From JBNLBT01 sp050303435 (GTDB lineage Bacteria > Pseudomonadota > Gammaproteobacteria > Xanthomonadales > Marinicellaceae), in NCBI GenBank assembly GCA_050303435.1, contig JBNLBT010000021.1, positions 1 to 38,964 on the forward strand: 38,964 nucleotides of DNA, written 5' to 3'. The translations under genes were made by a program, and so were the position numbers. The notes under the pieces are model-generated. The model saw only the letters and a list, made by a program, of their open reading frames with translations, made no database searches and had not been told where the DNA came from. Of the stretch, positions 26,101-33,313 are shown piece after piece; the first letter of the stretch is position 1; the number at the start of each line of letters is the position of its first letter.

Positions 26101-26244
26101 GGCACCGGCCAGCGGATTGCCGTCGGAGTCGACCACGGTTCCATTGATGGCCGAGGCGGTTTCCTGCGCCGTGACCACACCCAATGGCAGGATCAGCAAT
26201 AAAGCAGCCGTCCCCCACCATTTCATTTGCTTCATGTATCTCAT
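23143..26244 (-). CDS. Oar-like TonB-dependent outer-membrane receptor with carboxypeptidase-regulatory-like domain
   Basis: A 1033-residue protein. A Sec signal (about 1-26, ending VVTAQ) is followed by a carboxypeptidase-regulatory-like beta-sandwich (about 30-110: INGTVVDSDGNPLAGATVVV and YRIEVSNSGYSD), then a plug-like domain (VSRSVTDFVRLDSRVN; FTIDGVPTNDEFG), and a long beta-rich barrel ending LGFRLDW. This is the Oar type known from Myxococcus and common in Xanthomonadales-like bacteria. Members take up or secrete large substrates via TonB; the substrate here is unknown. I chose the ATG at 26244, which has AGGGTG about 9 nt upstream; an alternative ATG is at 26235. It has its own terminator and no co-transcribed neighbour, so nothing in the context names the substrate. 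Confidence 0.92.
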   Translation of the reverse strand: MRYMKQMKWWGTAALLLILPLGVVTAQETASAINGTVVDSDGNPLAGATVVVTHEPTGQVKTLTTNDEGRYSARGLRVGGPYRIEVSNSGYSDAEQGDVFVQLGETQTLDAVLVANAIALDTVQAVGVAPASAVFNPDTMGAGISVSQEQIEDLPTVSRSVTDFVRLDSRVNIREFGDGISVSGVHNRYNNFTIDGVPTNDEFGLEAGGFSGISQPFSLDTISELNVQISPYDVTLSNFTGANINAVTKSGTNEFEGRISGFYRNDSLINDELDGDERDIGDYTDETYNISLGGPIIKDKLFFFINYEKETQSEAGNTTDVPLASIQEVQSIAQSVWGMVPGEIVPPTDLETVEESILIKLDWNINDFHRAALRYTSNDDDQVVIPNYGFNEASLGSHWYINNYQNDSLALNVYSDWTANFSTEFRYSSSSFDKIPKLGANLYPQIEVNLDGGDRVYLGTEQFRHANELTVDTDTFFLAGEYFMGNHTLKFGVDRKSKDIRNLFVNDSLGIYEFDGIENFANGFYDFYQLRIGSDPSVRFPTANWSWSNTGYFIQDNWTVNDRLTVQFGLRLDSPDVDDTPRLNQDFVNAFGFPNNSVLDSSELQPRIGFNYDMSDEYYMQLRGGIGLFSGSTPDVWLSNSFTNTGGDIAVFRDFDNFGFTPDPNSQPLVGGITGSSQDVDVTSPDFEVPTVLKANIALDAELPWWGLIASAELEYSEKRNEIHYQHLNLGAPTGFLPDGRPSFYGDPLTLSGGQRANANPLFNDVMLLSSVDGGEVKRATFSLEKQMDEHWFARASYTHTDATEVNPGTSSRAISNWNNSPAFDPNAVEIGTSAYEIENAFTMFVNYENNFFGDTMTNIGLVWVSRDGEPFSYTFSNDVNGDRIRDNDLVYVPMVDEYVLADPADTQAFEAFLRESGLDGYRGQVAPKNAFKAPRINQFDIKFQQELPEMGFMRATLFFNIVNVGNLLNDDWGIVRTAAFDGENIYSLEGFDDQGRWILDWNGRDVDGNFSTADGNEFRSRWSAQLGFRLDW

Positions 26245-26815
26245 TGAAAAGCACCCTGTATTTTGAATAAAAAAGGAATGACTTGGACTGCGCATACTGA
26301 AAAGTTATGACCCAGTGCTCAACCACTCGGCGACAACCGTTGATATTTTTGTATCAGTAAAACAGGTACCCAAGACGCTCTAAATTAACCTGCGTATTTT
26401 CTCATAGGTGGCGCGTACTTTAAAAGACTTTTGTGAATATTTCGTTAAATCCGGGTGACTATTGCGCGTCACATGAATCGCCCGTGCGGAACACGCCCGG
26501 ACTTGCACCAAGAAATCGCGCGACGCGATGAAGTCGGGGGCCATGGCACTTCCGCCTCGCCGCAGTGGCACCCGCTTGTGCGCTGTGATGTATGGCTCTG
26601 CTGGACTTTTATTGCAAAGGCGATCAAAATGCAGCTTTGACAAAAGCGTTTTGTTCAGACCCTTTGCATGCGCCGCATGGCCCCGGTCAGCCACTCCGAC
26701 ACTGGCGACTCGACCGCCTGTGCACGCCGTTGCCCTGTCTGCATCAACGCCTGTCACGGGTTTGTTTCTTTTCTGTGAAACAATGTTCGGGTTCAAAACT
26801 CAGGTATCAATCAAG
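26245..26815. other. 571-bp divergent intergenic region between the receptor and PhoD-like genes
   Basis: I see no convincing gene here. It holds several short inverted repeats: TGATA-TTTTTG-TATCA (26341-26356), ACAAAA-GCG-TTTTGT (26640-26654) and TTGTTTC-TTTTCTGT-GAAACAA (26762-26783). Open frames on both strands have no ribosome site, no motif and an odd composition. Promoters for both divergent genes must lie here, but no consensus -35/-10 pair is obvious. The unusual length for this compact window leaves room for a small RNA or a regulated promoter. Confidence 0.5.
26762..26783 (+). promoter_or_regulatory. 7-bp inverted repeat upstream of the PhoD-like gene
   Basis: TTGTTTC (26762-26768) and GAAACAA (26777-26783) are perfect inverted arms with an 8-nt spacer, ending 32 nt before the chosen ATG. 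It could be an operator half-site pair or a small leader hairpin. No family is recognised. Confidence 0.3.
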
Positions 26816-28162
26816 ATGAAAAACGCATTGCTGATCATAGGTCTATTGATGTGCGGATTTAAGGTCACCGCCTCTTCAGATGTATTGCTGGCCGGCCCCA
26901 TGCTGGGGCACACCGCGCTGCGCTCGGCCGACGTCTGGATTCAGTCGCGCACAGCGGGCGAAGCCACGCTGGAGTACTGGCGCGACGACGCCAGCGAACA
27001 CAAGGCCGCCCTCAGCGGCGCCCTGAACGCCGAATACGGCCAGGTACACACCTTTAAACTGGCCAATCTGGAACCCGGCACCGCCTACAGCTACCGCATC
27101 CGCGTCAACGGGCAGGCCGAAGCCGGACAACCGGTGTACCATTTCACCACCCAGAGCCTGTGGCAGTGGCGCACCGATCCACCGGCCTTTTCGGTGTTGA
27201 CCGGTTCATGCAATTTTGAGAATGAAGCCGATTACGACCGCGCCGGCAAACCCTACGGCGGCGGCTGGGAAATTTTTGATCGCATGAGTCAGGAAGACGC
27301 CGACATGATGCTGTGGCTGGGCGACAACTGGTATTACCGCGAAGTCGATTTTGATTCCGAACAAAGCCTGCTGTACCGCGTGATCCGCGATCGCGGGCGC
27401 GATCATTTGCAAACCCTGTTTGCGCGCTTTCCGAACTACGCGATCTGGGACGACCACGACTTTGGCCCGGACAATTCGGGCGGTCATTTCATCTTCAAAC
27501 AGAAGGCGCTGGACATCTTTAAACACTTCTGGGCCAACCCCTCTTACGGTCAACCTGAGACCGACGGCATCTTCACCAAGGTGCGTTTCAACGACGTCGA
27601 TTTCTTCCTGCTGGACGACCGCTATCACCGCAGCGACGAAGCGTTCCCGGACGGACCGGACAAACACATGTACGGCCAGGCGCAGTTGCTGTGGCTGAAA
27701 AACCAGCTGGTTTCATCGCACGCCAATTTCAAATTCATTGTCGGCGGCAATCAAATGCTCAACGACTACCACAAATACGAAGGCTGGGACAAATACCGCC
27801 ACGAACGCGATCCCTTCATTGCCTGGCTGCATGAAGCCCGCATTGAAGGCGTGGTGTTTCTCAGCGGCGACAAACACCAGACCGAATTGTTGCGCATCAA
27901 CCGCGACGGCGCCTACCCGCTGTATGAGTTGACCTGCTCGCCGTTCACCGCCGGCACCCATGAGATGTATCTGGAAAACGAATTGAAAAAACCCATTCTG
28001 GAGACCGGCACTTTGGTTGGCACGAAAAATTATTGTAAACTGAATTTTTCCGGCCCGCGAAAAGACCGCGACCTCACCGTAGAGGTGTTCGGACCCAACG
28101 GTGAACGCCACTGGCAGAAAAAGATTAAACAGAGCGTGCTGACGTACGCGCAAACACCTTGA
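26816..28162 (+). CDS. PhoD-like metallophosphatase/phosphodiesterase, secreted
   Basis: A 448-residue protein. The signal (MKNALLIIGLLMCGFKVTAS) is Sec-like, without the twin arginines of classical PhoD. A fibronectin-like N-terminal domain follows (about 22-115, LANLEPGTAYSYRIRVNG). The metallophosphatase core carries the expected metal-ligand motifs: SCNFENE, LGDNWYYREVDFD, WDDHDFGPDNSGG, VGGNQMLNDYHK and FLSGDKHQTELL. It should cleave phosphate mono- or diesters in the periplasm or outside the cell. I chose the ATG at 26816 because the signal peptide begins there; an ATG 33 nt upstream would add a polar extension. The stop overlaps the sensor kinase start by 4 nt. Confidence 0.88.
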   Translation: MKNALLIIGLLMCGFKVTASSDVLLAGPMLGHTALRSADVWIQSRTAGEATLEYWRDDASEHKAALSGALNAEYGQVHTFKLANLEPGTAYSYRIRVNGQAEAGQPVYHFTTQSLWQWRTDPPAFSVLTGSCNFENEADYDRAGKPYGGGWEIFDRMSQEDADMMLWLGDNWYYREVDFDSEQSLLYRVIRDRGRDHLQTLFARFPNYAIWDDHDFGPDNSGGHFIFKQKALDIFKHFWANPSYGQPETDGIFTKVRFNDVDFFLLDDRYHRSDEAFPDGPDKHMYGQAQLLWLKNQLVSSHANFKFIVGGNQMLNDYHKYEGWDKYRHERDPFIAWLHEARIEGVVFLSGDKHQTELLRINRDGAYPLYELTCSPFTAGTHEMYLENELKKPILETGTLVGTKNYCKLNFSGPRKDRDLTVEVFGPNGERHWQKKIKQSVLTYAQTP

Positions 28163-29685
28163 GCAAAGAACAGCAAAAATTCCGGCAAAGAAAACTCGCT
28201 GAAATTGAAAAGCGGAATCTGCAGTACCTGAACCTGTTTCGCATTTTCATCAGCCTGTTTTTCTTTGCCTTGATCCACTTCAAACTGGGTGAATTGTTCA
28301 ACGTCCTGTATTTTCACCGCTTTGCGGCGATCACCTCAAAACTTTACCTGTTCGCCTCGGTGGTTATCTATGTGGTGTGCATCTTCGCGGCGCAAAAAAC
28401 CGCCTCGATCACCGGCAAAATTGGCCTGTTCATTGACGTGCCGATGCTGATTTACCTGGCCTACTCAATCGACGGCGTCGCCGCCGGACTGGCCATTCTG
28501 CCGATTCTGACCATCGGTTCCGCGGCCATCCTGTTTCGCAAGCCGCACAACATTCTGCTGGCGCCCATCGCCGCCGCCATTCTGCTGTGGTTCACCCCGC
28601 AGCTGGTGGGATTGCCCGCACAGATGCAGATTCAGTGGAATTCGTTTCTGCCGCACGCGCTGGCCTATTTCGCCATCGCCCTGGTGGGCATTCGCCAATC
28701 GATCTCCTATTACGCCAGCGTGTCGCTGACCCAGCGCCAGCACAAGCGCATCAGCTCGCTGCAAAGCATCAACCAGACCATCATCAACAAAATGAACAAC
28801 GGTGTGGTGGTGTTTCAGGACGACGGCGTGATCATACAGGCCAACAAATCGGCCAAGAAAATGCTGGATCTGAACGACGAGGTGTTTTTGCCTGAACGCC
28901 TGATGCAGGCCATCAAGGAACAGCCCGATGGCACGGTGTACCAGAACGACAAGGGCACCGACATTTTCATCAGCCTGGCCAAACTGATGGAGGAGTCCAG
29001 ACTGCGATTGATGTTTCTGGAGGATTCCAAATTACTGAAAAAAACCGCGCAGCAATTGAACCTGGCCTCCCTGGGCAAGCTCTCCAGCACCATCGCGCAT
29101 GAAATCAGAAACCCGCTGTCGGCGATCAACACCGCCGCCCAGCTGCTGGAAGAATCTGAAAAAATCAATCAGGAAGACAAGGAACTGACCCAGATCATCA
29201 GCGCCCAGACCGCGCGCGCCAATAAAATCATTGAAGACATCCTGCAAATTTCACGCCGCAAGATCGCGCAAAGTGAAGTCATTTCACTGAACGCCTTTCT
29301 GGTCAAATTCAAGGAAACTTTTTGCGGCATCAAGAAAATTGACCCCAAGGGGCTGGAACTGGTGGTGTCGCGCGATTTCACCCTCACCTTCGATCAAAAC
29401 CACCTGACACAGATCATCTGGAACCTGGCCAGCAACGCATTGATCCACGCCGAAACCCATCACATCCAGATCATTGCCCACGAAGGCACACTGGATGTAA
29501 AAAACCCCGGCGAGCCGATCCCGGAAGACAAACGTGAGGAATTGTTCAACCCTTTCTTCACCACGCACACCAAAGGCACCGGACTGGGCCTGTACATCTG
29601 CCGCGAGTTGTGCAAAGCCAACAACGCCACGCTGAATTACCTGCACGCCAACGGCTTCAATATTTTTCGCATTGAATGGCTCTGA
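28159..29685 (+). CDS. pilS: PilS-like membrane sensor histidine kinase
   Basis: A 508-residue kinase. About six hydrophobic segments lie between 24 and 178 (PilS-type membrane domain), then a PAS-like domain (about 200-275, MNNGVVVFQDDGVIIQANKS). The H-box is SSTIAHEIRNPLSAINTAAQLL with His314, and the ATPase domain has N-box WNLASNALIHA, FNPFFTTHTKGTGLGLYI with an intact G2 box. The G1 box reads NPGEP (449-453), with Asn where many kinases have Asp; Asn variants are known. PilS normally phosphorylates PilR to control type IV pilin. The start appears to be a TTG overlapping the phosphatase stop, without a clear Shine-Dalgarno. No PilR is adjacent; the only candidate partner here is the degenerate regulator at 35368-36609. 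Confidence 0.8.
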   Translation: MSKEQQKFRQRKLAEIEKRNLQYLNLFRIFISLFFFALIHFKLGELFNVLYFHRFAAITSKLYLFASVVIYVVCIFAAQKTASITGKIGLFIDVPMLIYLAYSIDGVAAGLAILPILTIGSAAILFRKPHNILLAPIAAAILLWFTPQLVGLPAQMQIQWNSFLPHALAYFAIALVGIRQSISYYASVSLTQRQHKRISSLQSINQTIINKMNNGVVVFQDDGVIIQANKSAKKMLDLNDEVFLPERLMQAIKEQPDGTVYQNDKGTDIFISLAKLMEESRLRLMFLEDSKLLKKTAQQLNLASLGKLSSTIAHEIRNPLSAINTAAQLLEESEKINQEDKELTQIISAQTARANKIIEDILQISRRKIAQSEVISLNAFLVKFKETFCGIKKIDPKGLELVVSRDFTLTFDQNHLTQIIWNLASNALIHAETHHIQIIAHEGTLDVKNPGEPIPEDKREELFNPFFTTHTKGTGLGLYICRELCKANNATLNYLHANGFNIFRIEWL

Positions 29686-29713
29686 ACCGGCCGCACTTTG
29701 CGCGCCGCCGGTT
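29685..29713. terminator. Hairpin between convergent pilS and pntB
   Basis: AACCGGC (29685-29691) pairs with GCCGGTT (29707-29713), with an inner CGC/GCG. There is no U-run on either side, so it may be a transcription barrier and not a true intrinsic terminator. Confidence 0.35.
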
Positions 29714-29730
29714 GAGCTTGGCCGTTGCGA

Positions 29731-31140
29731 TCACACCGCCTTGAGGCTTTGGATCAGACGGCCGACCGCGTCCTGGGCATCGCCGTACAGCATTTTGGTG
29801 TTGTCGGCAAAAAACAGGCCATTCTGAATGCCGGCAAAACCGGTGCCCTGGCCGCGTTTGATGACGATGGCGTTCTTGGCTTCATCGACGTTCAGCACCG
29901 GCATGCCGTAGATCGGGCTGCTCGGGTCGCTTTTGGCCACCGGATTGACCACGTCGTTGGCGCCGATCACCAGCGCCACGTCGGTCTGCTTGAACTGGGA
30001 ATTGATGTCTTCCATGTCTTCGATCAAATCGTACGGCACGCCGGCCTCAGCCAGCAGCACGTTCATGTGGCCCGGCATGCGGCCGGCCACCGGGTGTATG
30101 GCGAATTTGACGTCGACGCCGCGCTCCAGCAACATCTGCGACATTTCCCACAGTTTGTGCTGCGCCTGCGCCACCGCCATGCCGTAGCCCGGCACGATGA
30201 TCACGCGATCGGCAAAGGCCATCATGATGCCCGCATCGTTGGCTTCGATGGAGGTCATGCTGCCGTCGATGTCGGCGCCCCCGGAACCGCCCATGGAACC
30301 GAACAACACGCTGCCCAGGGAGCGGTTCATGGCTTTGGCCATCAGCTGCGTCAACAGGGTGCCGGCCGCACCGACCAGCATGCCGGCGATGATCATGCTG
30401 GAATTTTGCAGCACGTAGCCTTCGAACGACACCGCCAGACCTGTGAACGCGTTGTACAGAGAAATCACCACCGGCATGTCGGCGCCGCCAATTGGCAGCG
30501 TCATCATCACGCCCAGCAACAGCGACAGGCCGAAGAACCACCAGATGTATTGCGCCTCCATGTTCTGCGTCAGCCACAGCCCCAGACCGATGGTGCCCAG
30601 ACCAACCAGGGCGTTGAGGATGTGCTGACCGGGAAAAGTGTAGCGTTTGTCGATCCAGCCCTGCAATTTGCCAAAGGCGATCAGTGAACCGCTGAGCGAC
30701 ACCGCGCCGATGAACACACCGACCACGGCCAGCACCGAGGCCACGCCACCGAGGCAATCGTGTCCGACGCCGCCGCCCTGGGCGCACACCGCCACATGGT
30801 CCACAGCGTTGAGCAGGGCCATGGTGCCGATGAATGCGGCCGAGCCGCCGCCCATGCCATTGTACAGGGCCACCATCTGCGGCATGTCGGTCATGGCGAC
30901 TTTTTTGCCACTGATCCAGGCGAAAATGGTCGATGAAATCAACGCCGTCAGAATCAGCACCATGTTGTGCATGTCCGGCAACAGGAAGGTGGCAATGGTG
31001 GCAATCAACATGCCCACACCGGCCCACACGATGCCGCCGCGCGCGGTGGTCGGCGAGCTCATGCGGCGCAAACCGGAAATGAACAGAAAAGCCGCCAGCA
31101 GGTAACTGGCCTTGATCAGAATCTGTACGGTTTCATTCAT
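29731..31140 (-). CDS. pntB: NAD(P) transhydrogenase beta subunit
   Basis: A 469-residue inner-membrane protein that binds NADP(H) and forms most of the proton channel of transhydrogenase (proton inflow drives NADH + NADP+ to NAD+ + NADPH). The N-terminal half has multiple membrane segments, with ATFLLPDMHNMV and ALYNGMGGGSAAFIG. The C-terminal domain III has VIIVPGYGMAVAQAQH, HPVAGRMPGHMNVLLAEAGVPYD, VIGANDVVNPVA and MPVLNVDEAKNAIVIKRG, which bind NADP(H). The ATG overlaps the stop of the preceding subunit gene (ATGA). Confidence 0.97.
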   Translation of the reverse strand: MNETVQILIKASYLLAAFLFISGLRRMSSPTTARGGIVWAGVGMLIATIATFLLPDMHNMVLILTALISSTIFAWISGKKVAMTDMPQMVALYNGMGGGSAAFIGTMALLNAVDHVAVCAQGGGVGHDCLGGVASVLAVVGVFIGAVSLSGSLIAFGKLQGWIDKRYTFPGQHILNALVGLGTIGLGLWLTQNMEAQYIWWFFGLSLLLGVMMTLPIGGADMPVVISLYNAFTGLAVSFEGYVLQNSSMIIAGMLVGAAGTLLTQLMAKAMNRSLGSVLFGSMGGSGGADIDGSMTSIEANDAGIMMAFADRVIIVPGYGMAVAQAQHKLWEMSQMLLERGVDVKFAIHPVAGRMPGHMNVLLAEAGVPYDLIEDMEDINSQFKQTDVALVIGANDVVNPVAKSDPSSPIYGMPVLNVDEAKNAIVIKRGQGTGFAGIQNGLFFADNTKMLYGDAQDAVGRLIQSLKAV

Positions 31141-31451
31141 TGATCGTCTCCCGGGGTTTTCTTCTCACCGCGGTCTTTCGGCTTGAACATTTCCAGCATG
31201 CGTTCAGTCACCACGTAACCGCCGGCGGCGTTGCCGGCGCCGAGGAACACGGCGATGAATCCCAGCACTTTTTCTGTGGTGGTGTCGGCGTGTCCAAGCG
31301 CAATCATGGCGCCCACCAGCACAATGCCGTGGATGAAGTTGGAACCGGACATCAGCGGCGTGTGCAACACCACCGGCACCTTGGAAATGATTTCATGCCC
31401 GAGAATGGCCGCCAGCATGAACACATACAATGCCACAAATCCATCAATCAT
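31137..31451 (-). CDS. NAD(P) transhydrogenase alpha subunit, membrane part (PntA2/PntAB type)
   Basis: A 104-residue protein with three or so membrane segments (FVALYVFMLAAILGHEII; HGIVLVGAMIAL; VLGFIAVFLGAGNAAGGYVV). In E. coli this region is the C-terminus of PntA; here it is a separate gene, as in Rhodospirillum rubrum. It overlaps both neighbours by 4 nt, which suggests stoichiometric coupled translation. Confidence 0.93.
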   Translation of the reverse strand: MIDGFVALYVFMLAAILGHEIISKVPVVLHTPLMSGSNFIHGIVLVGAMIALGHADTTTEKVLGFIAVFLGAGNAAGGYVVTERMLEMFKPKDRGEKKTPGDDQ

Positions 31452-32572
31452 TTTTTCTCTCCGGTGACCGCCGGGTGCACCACCTGACCGTCGCGGGTCA
31501 CGGCGCAGCCGGCCAGTATGTCGTCTTCCCAGTTCAAATTGAATGCACCGTCCTGGTTCATCAGCGCCAGCAGGTTGTAGCTGTTGCGCGAATACATTTC
31601 GCTGGCGTGCAACGGAATGCTGGCCGCCAGATTCAACGGCCCGATGATTTTCACGCCATTGACCTCAACGGTCTTTCCGGCTTCGGTCAACTCACAGTTG
31701 CCGCCGCCTTCCGCGCCCAGATCAACGATCACGCTGCCCGGTTTCATGCCCGCAACCATGTCGGCGCGCACGATGCGTGGCGCCGGACGTCCCGGCACCG
31801 CCGCGGTGGTGATCAAGGCGTCGACTTTTTTCAAATGTTCGGCCAGGGCCTCCTGTTGCTGCTGCTTTTCCTCATCGGTCAACGCGCGCGCGTAGCCGCC
31901 CTCGCCCACCGCGTTGACACCCAGATCCAGGGCCTTGGCACCCAGCGAACGGATCTGTTCAGCGGTTTCCGGGCGCACGTCGTAGCCGGTGACGTTGGCG
32001 CCCAGGCGCTTGGCCGTGGCCATCGCCTGCAAGCCCGCCACCCCGGCACCGATCACCAGCACCTGGGAAGGCCGGATGGTACCCGCGGCGGTGGTCAGCA
32101 TGGGGAAAAAGCGCGGTGATTCAGTCGCCGCCAGCAACACCGCCTTGTATCCGGCCACCGAGGCCTGTGAGGACAGCACGTCCATGGCCTGCGCGCGGGT
32201 GGTGCGCGGTATCAGCTCCATGGAAAACACCTTGAGGTCTTTTTTTGCGGCCTGATCAAAGCGCTCCGGGTCACGGAACGGCGAGACCATGCCGATCACG
32301 GTGGCGCCTTTTTTCAATGCCTTGATCTGTTGCGCGTCCAGCGCGTGCACCGCCACCAGCACATCGGCCGCGCCCAGCACGGCGGCGGCGTCTTTAAGCG
32401 CTTCGCTGCCTTCGGGATACGTTGCATCAGGGAATCCGGCCGCTGCACCGGCGCCGCGCTCATACACCACGCGCCAACCGGAATCGAGGATCTTGGCGAC
32501 CGACTCGGGCACCAGCGCCACCCGCCGCTCATCGGCGCGCGTCTCGCGGATGAAACCTACTGTCAGGGTCAT
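31448..32572 (-). CDS. NAD(P) transhydrogenase alpha subunit, NAD(H)-binding part (PntA1/PntAA type)
   Basis: A 374-residue soluble domain I of transhydrogenase, related to alanine dehydrogenase. FIRETRADERRVALVPESV opens the protein. The NAD-binding fold has VLVIGAGVAGLQAMATAKRLGA followed by VTGYDVRPETAEQIRSLG. VIVDLGAEGGGNCELTEAG and the terminal region match the family. The ATG at 32572 has AGAGG about 10 nt upstream. It is the first gene of a three-gene operon and is divergent from the nitroreductase across 88 bp. Confidence 0.95.
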   Translation of the reverse strand: MTLTVGFIRETRADERRVALVPESVAKILDSGWRVVYERGAGAAAGFPDATYPEGSEALKDAAAVLGAADVLVAVHALDAQQIKALKKGATVIGMVSPFRDPERFDQAAKKDLKVFSMELIPRTTRAQAMDVLSSQASVAGYKAVLLAATESPRFFPMLTTAAGTIRPSQVLVIGAGVAGLQAMATAKRLGANVTGYDVRPETAEQIRSLGAKALDLGVNAVGEGGYARALTDEEKQQQQEALAEHLKKVDALITTAAVPGRPAPRIVRADMVAGMKPGSVIVDLGAEGGGNCELTEAGKTVEVNGVKIIGPLNLAASIPLHASEMYSRNSYNLLALMNQDGAFNLNWEDDILAGCAVTRDGQVVHPAVTGEKK

Positions 32573-32660
32573 GATCGAATTGCCTCTGTTGGGATCAAGT
32601 TATTATGGCAAAAAGCCCGGCGTGTTACAATTCAATCCTTTGATCGCTTCCTTCGACAAA

Positions 32661-33227
32661 ATGAATCAGCAGGTCCTTGAATTCATGCGCACGCGGCGTT
32701 CGGTGCTGAGCCGCAATCTGAGTGCACCCGGCCCCGACGAGGCGCAACTGCGCGAGATCCTCGAGATCGCCGCGCGCGTGCCGGATCACCGCAAACTGGA
32801 ACCCTGGCGGTTCATTGTGATCCGCGGCGACGCGCGGCAACGGCTGGGCCAGTGCGCGGCGCGCGTGCTGCAATCCCGCGAAACGGTCGCTGAAGAACTG
32901 CTGCAAGCCGAATGCCAGCGCTTCAGTCAGGCGCCGGTGGTGATCTGTGTGGTGTTTTCACCGGTGGCGCACAAAACCCCCGATTTCGAACAGCTGCTGT
33001 CCACCGGCGCGGTGTGTCAACACATCAACATCGCCGCGGCGGCGCTGGGCTTTGGCAGCCAGTGGCTGACCGGCTGGTGCGCCTACGACCCGGCGCTGCA
33101 GGCCGAGCTGGGCCTGCGCGGCGGCGAACAGATCGCCGGATTCATGCACATCGGCACGCCCGATGAGGCGCCGCGCGATCGCCAGCGCCCAGAGCTGGCA
33201 GAAAAAACCACCTGGCTGAACGACTGA
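32661..33227 (+). CDS. Nitroreductase-family FMN oxidoreductase
   Basis: A 188-residue protein of the short YdjA-like nitroreductase type. FMN contacts are expected from RTRRSVLSRN near the N-terminus, VPDHRKLEPWRFIVI (45-59) and the glycine-rich LGFGSQWLTGW. Members reduce nitro or enone substrates with NAD(P)H; the true substrate is not deducible. I chose the ATG at 32661 because the family N-terminus begins there; the frame is open upstream only because it crosses pntA antisense. The small divergent gap has a TACAAT (-10-like) but no good -35. Confidence 0.88.
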   Translation: MNQQVLEFMRTRRSVLSRNLSAPGPDEAQLREILEIAARVPDHRKLEPWRFIVIRGDARQRLGQCAARVLQSRETVAEELLQAECQRFSQAPVVICVVFSPVAHKTPDFEQLLSTGAVCQHINIAAAALGFGSQWLTGWCAYDPALQAELGLRGGEQIAGFMHIGTPDEAPRDRQRPELAEKTTWLND

Positions 33228-33281
33228 AACGGCGCGTTCTGTGCGCATGTATTGTGTGTGGCAAAAATGACACGCCGCACT

Positions 33282-33287
33282 TATAAT
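33282..33287 (+). promoter_or_regulatory. -10 box of the nucleoside transporter gene
   Basis: TATAAT lies 26 nt before the ATG at 33314. Seventeen nt upstream is TGGCAA, a poor -35. The ribosome site AAGGA (33302-33306) is 7 nt before the ATG, so the leader is very short. Confidence 0.5.
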
Positions 33288-33313
33288 CGGTTTTTTTCAC
33301 CAAGGATTCCCGC

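Noticed and set aside
26380..26796. Minus-strand open frame of 138 codons in the gap before the PhoD-like gene
   Set aside because: No ribosome site, no signal or domain, and an odd residue mix; I treat the region as non-coding, though a small transcript is not excluded.
30047..31027. Minus-strand open frame of 326 codons overlapping pntB in another frame, plus a long plus-strand frame at 29725-30687
   Set aside because: PntB in the main frame has all family motifs; the others are shadows without motifs.
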